DNA of 64,000 nucleotides, taken from Solibacter sp039934035 (GTDB taxonomy: Bacteria > Acidobacteriota > Terriglobia > Bryobacterales > Bryobacteraceae). Below are positions 58,277 through 64,000 of this stretch, one piece after another; within the stretch, counting starts at the first letter, position 1; every line of letters starts with the position of its first letter. The DNA lies in contig JBDTMZ010000027.1 in the NCBI GenBank assembly GCA_039934035.1, forward strand, positions 60,310 to 124,309, given 5' to 3'. The notes beneath the pieces were generated by a model, which saw only the letters and a program-made list of their open reading frames with translations, was not told where the DNA came from and did not search any database. Made by a program: the position numbers and the translations under genes.

Positions 58277-60304
58277 GTGATCTCTGGAGACAACAGCGAT
58301 CGTATCGGAGAGCCGCAGAATCTCACGCTGCCGTACGACACCGGGTGGAGAAGTTCCCGGTCCGGACCGGTTGCGATGCCTGTCGCGGGCACCGAGGTCA
58401 GCACGCCCCGATCCCGTGACGCTCACTGGACCGCGACAAACCCTCCTGGCCTAAGTTCGGAGAGCGTGATGTTGCATGCGCTGCAGTCAGTCGATTGGCG
58501 GCTCGAACGCCTTGAGGTCAGCTTCCTCCGTCTGGTCAGATTATGGACATGGGCCATGCGGCTTTATCGACGTCTTGGGCACATGCTGCTCCGCACGCCC
58601 GTGGCCGGGATATGCCACAGGCTGATGGGCCACCTGGCCGCCGATGAGCAATACCGGCGTTGGTTCCTGCAGCACCGGGCGACAGACCCTTACGCCGATT
58701 CTCAAATCATGGTGGAAGAGGCGCAGTCTCGTGGCCCTCTCGTCTCCGTAATCTTGCCGGTTTACCGGCCGAACCTGACATGGCTGAAAACCGCCGTAGG
58801 CTCGGTTCTCATGCAAACGTACCGCGATTGGCAGTTGCTGATCGTGCTTGACGGTGACCCAACCAGTGAAGTACAGGCCTACCTGCAGCGAGCCGCGTCT
58901 GAAGATCCGCGCGTTCAATGTCTCTGTAGCGACCGCGGTGGAATCTCTTCTACCCTCAATTGCGGACTGAGTGCCTGTTCGGGAGACTATACTACGATCG
59001 TCGATCAGGACGACATCCTGGAACCGACTGCTCTGTCCCATGTGGCTGCGGCGATTATTCACGACGAGCCCGACATCTTATATACCGACGAGGACTACGT
59101 GGATGAGGTTGGCGCCGCCCATCTACCTCTTTTTAAGCCCGCCTGGTCGCCGGCACTTCTGCTCTCCTGCATGTATTTTGGGCACCTTGTGGTTGTGAAA
59201 ACAAAGCGGGCAAAAAGGATTGGCGGATTTCGTTCGGCTTACGACGGCGCGCAAGACTACGATTTCATGCTGCGGCTGACTGACGAGGATGCCAAAGTCG
59301 TGCACATTCCCCGCGTGCTGTACCATTGGCGGCGGCATGCGGGCTCGACGTCGGCAAATCCCGACGCGAAGTGCTACTCTCACCATGCAGGGCGGAAAGC
59401 ATTGGAGGACACTCTCACGCGGCGCCAGCTAAGCGCCGTGGTGTGCGACGGACCCGCTCCGAACAATTACCGTTTGGCGCACGCGTTTTCCACCACTCAG
59501 GATTCGGCGGCAATCCTAATTCCGACACGGAATTCGAAGCTGCTGGCTCGCCTGCTGGCCTCGATGGCAGCAACGAAGGGCAGCCTCCGCCGGGAAGTGC
59601 ACGTGATTCTGCATTGCCAGGGCACCAGGGAAGACGAGAGGATTGCAGCGATCGCCAGGAAATTCGGCGCCAGCATCATCGAATATCGCGGACCTTTTAA
59701 TTTTGCGCTAATGAACAATCTGGCGGCCGCTCGCGTCTCGAACCGTTATTTTGTGCTAATCAACGACGACGTCGTGGTGAGCGGCAATGGCTGGCTCGAG
59801 GATTTATGTTCACCGTTTATGCGCCCTGAGGTCGGCGTGGTTGGCGCGCGATTGCAGTACCCGGACGGGACGATCGAGCACTGCGGCGTTGTCACGGGCA
59901 TCGGTGAAGGCGTCGGCCATTCCGGCCGGTTTCAGGTGGGCAGCCCGTTCTGGCCCTGGCTCGAACTGACGCGCAACGTCTCCGCCGTAACCGGAGCGTG
60001 CATCGCGATTCGTCGTGCGGTGTTCGAGCAGATCGGCGGATTCGACACGCGTTTCTTCAACAACTACAACGATGTGGATTTATGTTTGCGAGCCCAAAGA
60101 GCCGGATTCGAGGTAGTTCTCAGTGCCAGTTCCAGTTTCTGCCACGAAGGCGGACGCACCCGTGAGGTCGGTACTGCCTTGCACGAAAGGATCGACTTTT
60201 GGACACAGTGGGGCACCGTCCTCACCGAGGTCGATTATTTCTACAGCCCAAATCTGTCGCGGAGACTCGAAACCATCGATTTGTCTACCCTCTCCCCGCA
60301 ATGA
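58277..60304 (+). CDS. glycosyltransferase with two GT2 domains
   Basis: Protein of 675 residues that would add two sugars to a growing polysaccharide or glycoprotein. An N-terminal ~140 residues are not GT-like. The first GT-A domain (about 150-385) starts VSVILPVYRPNLTWLKTAV and has the metal-site Asp pair in IVDQDDILEP and DILYTDEDYVDE. The second (about 410-660) has ILIPTRNSKLLARLL, LINDDVVVSG and ITGAC-type sequence AVTGACIAIRRAVFEQIGG. The GTG start at 58277 is uncertain; ATG 58376 or 58469 are possible. It heads the polysaccharide cluster and is 53 bases from the aminotransferase. Confidence 0.88.
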   Translation: MISGDNSDRIGEPQNLTLPYDTGWRSSRSGPVAMPVAGTEVSTPRSRDAHWTATNPPGLSSESVMLHALQSVDWRLERLEVSFLRLVRLWTWAMRLYRRLGHMLLRTPVAGICHRLMGHLAADEQYRRWFLQHRATDPYADSQIMVEEAQSRGPLVSVILPVYRPNLTWLKTAVGSVLMQTYRDWQLLIVLDGDPTSEVQAYLQRAASEDPRVQCLCSDRGGISSTLNCGLSACSGDYTTIVDQDDILEPTALSHVAAAIIHDEPDILYTDEDYVDEVGAAHLPLFKPAWSPALLLSCMYFGHLVVVKTKRAKRIGGFRSAYDGAQDYDFMLRLTDEDAKVVHIPRVLYHWRRHAGSTSANPDAKCYSHHAGRKALEDTLTRRQLSAVVCDGPAPNNYRLAHAFSTTQDSAAILIPTRNSKLLARLLASMAATKGSLRREVHVILHCQGTREDERIAAIARKFGASIIEYRGPFNFALMNNLAAARVSNRYFVLINDDVVVSGNGWLEDLCSPFMRPEVGVVGARLQYPDGTIEHCGVVTGIGEGVGHSGRFQVGSPFWPWLELTRNVSAVTGACIAIRRAVFEQIGGFDTRFFNNYNDVDLCLRAQRAGFEVVLSASSSFCHEGGRTREVGTALHERIDFWTQWGTVLTEVDYFYSPNLSRRLETIDLSTLSPQ

Positions 60305-60357
60305 GTGCAGAGTCCACCGGTGCTTCGCGTCGACTCCACAAGGAGCCCCTTTAATAA

Positions 60358-61485
60358 ATGCCGATCCAATTATTCGTGCCCAGTTTTCGAATCGATGAAT
60401 GTCTGAAGGGGATTCGGGAGTGCCTCGAAAAGGGCTGGACGGGTTTGGGATTCAAGACCGTCGAATTCGAAGAGGCTTGGAGAAAATACAGTGGACTGAG
60501 TCACGCGCACTTCCTCAGTTCCAACTCGGTGGGTCTCCATCTGGCGCTCCACGTCCTAAAGACCAGGTTCGGATGGTCCGATGACGATGAGGTGATCACT
60601 ACTCCGTTGACCTTTGTCTCCACCAACCATGCCATTCTCCATTCCCGCCTGCGGCCTGTGTTCGCCGATGTCGACGACTATTTGTGTTTAGACCCGGCCA
60701 GCGTTGCCGCCAGCATTACCCCCAGAACCCGCGCCGTGATGTTCGTCGGCATGGGCGGCAACACGGGACAATACGACAAGATCGTGGAACTGTGCCGGCA
60801 GCGTGGCTTGAGGCTGATTCTCGATGCCGCGCACATGGCGGGGACTCGCGTGTCCGGACGACAGGTTGGGCCCGAGCCTGACGCGGTGGTATACAGCTTC
60901 CAGGCCGTGAAGAACCTGCCAACCGCCGATGCCGGGATGATCTGCTTCAAGGACGCGGAAGACGACGAACGCGCCCGGAAACTGACCTGGCTGGGAATCA
61001 ATAAGGACACTTACTCCAGAACTGCTTCGCCGGGCGCTTATAAATGGATGTATGACGTCGAGGAAGTGGGGTTCAAGTACCATGGGAATTCAATCATGGC
61101 GGCCATCGGGTTGGTCCAGATAAAGTGGCTCGACCAGGACAATTCGTACCGACGTCAGATTGCCGCATGGTATCGCGCCAGACTGGCGGGGCACAGCACG
61201 GTTCGTCTCGTCGAAGTCGCTCCGGGTTGCGAGTCCGCAACACACCTCTTTCAGGTCCTTGTCAACAGCCGCGACGCGGTGATGCTGGCGCTCAACGAGC
61301 ACCAGATCTATCCGGGGGTACACTATCGTGATAACACCGAATACAGCATGTACTCGTACGCTGCCGGGTCCTGTCCCAAGGCCGCACAGGCGAGCCTTGA
61401 GGTGATCTCTCTCCCCATACACATGAATTTGTCGCGCGATGACGTTAACATGGTTGCTGACGTTCTTCTCCGTTACGCAAAATGA
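60358..61485 (+). CDS. DegT/DnrJ/EryC1/StrS sugar aminotransferase
   Basis: PLP enzyme of 375 residues that would transfer an amino group to a nucleotide-linked keto-sugar. GGAG lies upstream of ATG 60358. Family features: VPSFRIDECLKGIRECLE, LSSNSVGLHLALHVL, EVITTPLTFVSTNHAIL, ILDAAHMAGTR with the PLP-ring Asp, and the PLP Lys in SFQAVKNLPTADAGMI. Its stop overlaps the GNAT gene by 4 bases (ATGA), so transamination and N-acetylation of the same sugar is the natural reading, as in pathways to acetamido-deoxy-sugars. Confidence 0.9.
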   Translation: MPIQLFVPSFRIDECLKGIRECLEKGWTGLGFKTVEFEEAWRKYSGLSHAHFLSSNSVGLHLALHVLKTRFGWSDDDEVITTPLTFVSTNHAILHSRLRPVFADVDDYLCLDPASVAASITPRTRAVMFVGMGGNTGQYDKIVELCRQRGLRLILDAAHMAGTRVSGRQVGPEPDAVVYSFQAVKNLPTADAGMICFKDAEDDERARKLTWLGINKDTYSRTASPGAYKWMYDVEEVGFKYHGNSIMAAIGLVQIKWLDQDNSYRRQIAAWYRARLAGHSTVRLVEVAPGCESATHLFQVLVNSRDAVMLALNEHQIYPGVHYRDNTEYSMYSYAAGSCPKAAQASLEVISLPIHMNLSRDDVNMVADVLLRYAK

Positions 61486-62027
61486 AACAGTCAATTCAGG
61501 CATTCGGGAATGCCCACGTACAGTTGCGGCTGATCGCGGAAGCCGACCTGGCCATCACCATGAATTGGCGGAATCGCGACGATGTACGCGTCTGGTTCAA
61601 GAACTCTCAGCGCCTCACGGAAGAACAACAGCGGGCCTGGTTTTCCCGCTACCAAACCCGCGACGACGATTTGGTTTTCGTGGTGGAGGCCGGTGGACGG
61701 CCGGTTGGACAAGCGTCGGTCTATGGGATCGACTGGGCGGATGGTAGCGCGGAGATCGGCCGGTTCATCGTCGCGCCCGAAGCCAGGGGCCAGGGCTACA
61801 TCGGCCTTGCTTGCGGCGAACTTCTCCGGTTCTGTGCCGAGGCTTTGAAATTGAAACATCTCTTCCTGGAAGTGAAGGAGAGTAATCGGCGAGCCATCAA
61901 AATCTATGAGCGAAACGGCTTCCTGGAACAATCCAGGGCAATGGGAATGATACGCATGGGCCGCTCGCTGAATGAATACTCTGCCGGGAGTGCCTATGCA
62001 GGCGATGGATCGTTTGCTGGCCGATAG
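61482..62027 (+). CDS. GNAT N-acetyltransferase
   Basis: Acetyl-CoA-dependent acetyltransferase, 181 residues, resembling the sugar-modifying PseH/RimJ-type GNATs. Motifs: LRLIAEADLAITMNWRNRD near the start, EIGRFIVAPEARGQGYIG with the acetyl-CoA binding RGQGYIG loop, and LFLEVKESNRRAIKIYERNG. Overlap with the aminotransferase gene suggests that it acetylates the amino-sugar made there. The last ~15 residues overlap the start of the permease gene. Confidence 0.87.
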   Translation: MKQSIQAFGNAHVQLRLIAEADLAITMNWRNRDDVRVWFKNSQRLTEEQQRAWFSRYQTRDDDLVFVVEAGGRPVGQASVYGIDWADGSAEIGRFIVAPEARGQGYIGLACGELLRFCAEALKLKHLFLEVKESNRRAIKIYERNGFLEQSRAMGMIRMGRSLNEYSAGSAYAGDGSFAGR

Positions 62028-62793
62028 CTGGCAGGCCCTTCGCGTATGGCGCGTTTGGATGTTCTTGGGGGTCCAGGATGTCAAGGCCCGCTTCCGGCGC
62101 TCCGCAATCGGCCCTCTGTGGATTCTCCTGAATATGTCCTTGTTCGTGGTTGGGGCAGGGCTTCTTTACGGCGTCCTGATCAACCAGCCGATGAAGATAC
62201 TGCTACCTTACCTGGTGACCGGCTTTACCCTTTGGGCGATCATTGTCAGTTCGCTCACCGATTCCGGTTGGGCGTTTGTGAATGCCGAAGGCTATATCAA
62301 GCAGTTCTGTTTCCCAAAGCAAATCTATCTCTTAAGGACGTTGGTTTCCAGCACGATTATCATGCTGATCACACTTCCCGCCATCATTCCCATACAACTG
62401 TATTTCGGAAGCTTTTCGATTGTGGGTTGGCTGTTGGCTGTTCCCGGGCTGCTCCTTTTGCTCCTCGCCTCACTCGGGCATATCACGGTGTGCGCCTATC
62501 TTGGAGTCCGTTTTCGGGACCTGCCGCATGCCGCCAATGGACTTCTGCAGGTGGCGTTTTTCGTCACGCCTGTGATGTTCCCGGCGAAGCTGTTGCAGGA
62601 GCGTCATCTGGCCTTCATCTATCAGATCAATCCCCTGTACTACATCATTGAAGTCGCGCGCCACCCGATTCTGCACGGAGAAATGGCTGCTCCGGAAGTC
62701 TACGCATTCGCAGTCGGCTATACCTTGCTGGTGTGGGCGGTCGCTGGCCTGGTTGCGAGTTCTTTGGATTCAAGAATCGTGCTCATGCTATGA
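61996..62793 (+). CDS. ABC-2 polysaccharide export permease (Wzm-type)
   Basis: Membrane half of an ABC exporter, 265 residues with about six helices. ATG 61996, with GGGAG 5 bases upstream, is preferred to 61972. Family features: VQDVKARFRRSAIGPLWIL before the first helix, VNAEGYIKQFCFPKQIYLL in the middle, and AAYLGVRFRDLPHA-like AYLGVRFRDLPHAANGLL. These are signatures of Wzm/TagG-type permeases that export lipid-linked O-antigen or capsule. The stop overlaps the ATPase start (ATGA). Confidence 0.9.
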   Translation: MQAMDRLLADSWQALRVWRVWMFLGVQDVKARFRRSAIGPLWILLNMSLFVVGAGLLYGVLINQPMKILLPYLVTGFTLWAIIVSSLTDSGWAFVNAEGYIKQFCFPKQIYLLRTLVSSTIIMLITLPAIIPIQLYFGSFSIVGWLLAVPGLLLLLLASLGHITVCAYLGVRFRDLPHAANGLLQVAFFVTPVMFPAKLLQERHLAFIYQINPLYYIIEVARHPILHGEMAAPEVYAFAVGYTLLVWAVAGLVASSLDSRIVLML

Positions 62794-63539
62794 GCGACAT
62801 CTACCTTCGCTTGCGCGGGGTCGGGATGACCTTTGAAGGGCAGATCGGCGGCCAGGAGGGTCTGCAGTCCTGGCTGAGCCGGTGGTTTGCCAAGGAACCT
62901 GCGGCGCAGCAGCGCTACCGTGTCGAGGCGCTGAACGACATCACCCTGGATATCAATCACGGGGAGAGAGTCGGGCTGATCGGCCTCAACGGGGCAGGGA
63001 AGAGTACCCTCTTGAAGGTCCTGGCCGGTATCTATCCGCCCACGGCGGGCCACGTGGAAAAGAGCGGCCACGTTTGTCCTATGTTCGAGTTCGCGACCGG
63101 GTTTGAAATGAACCAATCCGGCTGGGACAATATCCGCATCAGGGGTCTGCTGCTGGGTATGGCCCCGGCAGAGATTGAAGCAAAACTTCACGAGATTGCC
63201 GAATTCACTGAGTTGGGCGAGTTCCTCTCCTATCCCGTGCGCACCTACTCCTCGGGGATGTTTATCCGCCTGGCCTTCGCCGTGTCCACCAGCATCAATC
63301 CCGAAATACTTTTGCTCGACGAGGTAATGGCAGCCGGAGACATACGGTTCGCTGAAAAGGCCAGAAGGAGGATGTTCGAGTTCATGGAACAGGGCAAAAT
63401 ATTAGTTTTCTGTTCGCACAACGCCGAGCTTCTCGGTACCTTCTGCGAGCGGACCATCTGGTTGGACAAAGGCAAGGTGGTCGCCGATGGCCCGACTGGC
63501 GAAATAACCGAGCGTTACCGGTGCATGGCCGCTCTGTAG
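62790..63539 (+). CDS. ABC polysaccharide export ATPase (Wzt-type)
   Basis: ATP-binding half of the exporter, 249 residues. ATG 62790 overlaps the permease stop. Walker A is GLNGAGKSTLL, the signature motif reads YSSGMFIRLAFAV, Walker B is ILLLDEVMAAGD and the H-loop is FCSHNAELL. SSGM in place of LSGG is typical of the Wzt/TagH group. It has no C-terminal carbohydrate-binding domain, unlike Wzt of E. coli O9a, so chain termination is not read by this subunit. Confidence 0.92.
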   Translation: MSDIYLRLRGVGMTFEGQIGGQEGLQSWLSRWFAKEPAAQQRYRVEALNDITLDINHGERVGLIGLNGAGKSTLLKVLAGIYPPTAGHVEKSGHVCPMFEFATGFEMNQSGWDNIRIRGLLLGMAPAEIEAKLHEIAEFTELGEFLSYPVRTYSSGMFIRLAFAVSTSINPEILLLDEVMAAGDIRFAEKARRRMFEFMEQGKILVFCSHNAELLGTFCERTIWLDKGKVVADGPTGEITERYRCMAAL

Positions 63540-63548
63540 GGTTTTAGA

Positions 63549-64000
63549 ATGGACATGATGCAAAGTGGTAATCGTTTCGTGGCGATTGTAGGGATGACTC
63601 TCCTGGTGGAATTTTGTGGAGGCTGTGGAAGGGCGGAACCAGCGCCAGTTCGGGTGGCGCAGCCCTCCACTCCGGCCGGGAACTGGCTGACGGTGATGCC
63701 TGACAAGTTCGCTGGATTGACGGTGAAGGATGGCGGCGCCTGCTATATTGACGCGTTTAACGATAGCGCTATCGGGGATGGGCCGATCGTGAGTAAGTCC
63801 GGCGCGCCTGCGTCATTTGCCGGGTGGGCGGTGGCGGACTTAAAGGGCGGCCTGGCGGGAAGTGCAGCTGGCCTCCGGTTGAACGCAGCGAAACCATATT
63901 TCATCGGAGCCGGGCGCTACAAGCGTCCCGGGCTGGGTGCGGCCCTCAAGGGTAGTCCGTCACTTGACGACGGCGGCCTTAAACTGGATGCTACTCCGCT
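63549..64000 (+). CDS. secreted protein, start only (3' end outside window)
   Basis: The frame is open from ATG 63549 to the window edge (about 150 residues). The N-terminus has a hydrophobic segment (FVAIVGMTLLVEFCGGCGR); the Cys could be lipidated but the preceding residues do not make a good lipobox. The mature sequence (MPDKFAGLTVKDGGACYIDA, GWAVADLKGGLAG) is not a family I recognise. It starts 9 bases after the ABC ATPase, so it probably belongs to the polysaccharide operon. Confidence 0.6.
   Translation, partial: MDMMQSGNRFVAIVGMTLLVEFCGGCGRAEPAPVRVAQPSTPAGNWLTVMPDKFAGLTVKDGGACYIDAFNDSAIGDGPIVSKSGAPASFAGWAVADLKGGLAGSAAGLRLNAAKPYFIGAGRYKRPGLGAALKGSPSLDDGGLKLDATP

Overview
The window looks like chromosome of an Acidobacteriota member of the Bryobacterales / Solibacter type. 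This is inferred from gene content, not from a marker gene. The content includes an Oar-like TonB receptor with a carboxypeptidase-regulatory domain, a VWA protein of the acidobacterial VWFA-related type, a DUF2934-DUF3300-DUF2950 group, quinoprotein and ThuA-like secreted enzymes, and an envelope with both BamA/TamB-type outer-membrane genes and a sortase. DNA is GC-rich except in a degenerate stretch around 54.6-58.3 kb.

Layout. 1-20 kb: a truncated TonB-dependent receptor, a divergent membrane protein of unknown role, exported catabolic enzymes (FAD oxidoreductase, serine hydrolase, PQQ dehydrogenase with an internal cytochrome c, ThuA-like protein, GH3 glycosidase), an aquaporin, an Omp85-like barrel followed by a kinase-like exported protein, and a PAP2 phosphatase. 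20-28 kb: a TPR protein and a 2,230-residue protein that joins a TamB-like N-terminus to five POTRA repeats and a BamA-like barrel. 28-33 kb: a tight six-gene operon encoding an LPKTA-tailed surface protein, its probable sortase, a VWA protein, an exported kinase-like protein, an SH3-like protein and an exported PPP-type phosphatase. I consider this the most interesting system in the window. 33-37 kb: a translationally coupled pair, an MFS/nucleotide-transporter-like HEAT protein and a receiver / degenerate AAA+ / Ser-Thr kinase fusion.

37-54.6 kb: DUF3300/DUF2950 genes, then a sugar-fermentation block. It comprises PTS IIA-HPr-EI and IIC genes, pyruvate:ferredoxin oxidoreductase, a decaheme cytochrome with a small heme protein, phosphate acetyltransferase, acetate kinase, 6-phosphofructokinase and pyruvate kinase. 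Together these would take sugar from uptake to acetate and ATP, with the cytochrome as a possible electron outlet. However, the PTS fusion, the IIC gene and the PFOR gene all carry frameshifts, and the IIC and PFOR genes run into each other at a single junction that removes both 3' ends. This is either real decay and deletion or an assembly problem.

54.6-57.3 kb: a graveyard of IS701-like and IS3-like transposase pieces, a protease N-terminus fused to an integrase C-terminus, tRNA-Arg(CCG), tRNA-Ser(GCU), short tandem repeats flanking the tRNA pair, and a sigma-54 activator fragment. 57.3-64 kb: a PEP-CTERM protein with its own promoter and terminator, then a polysaccharide locus (double GT2 glycosyltransferase, DegT aminotransferase, GNAT acetyltransferase, Wzm/Wzt-type ABC exporter) and a final truncated secreted protein.
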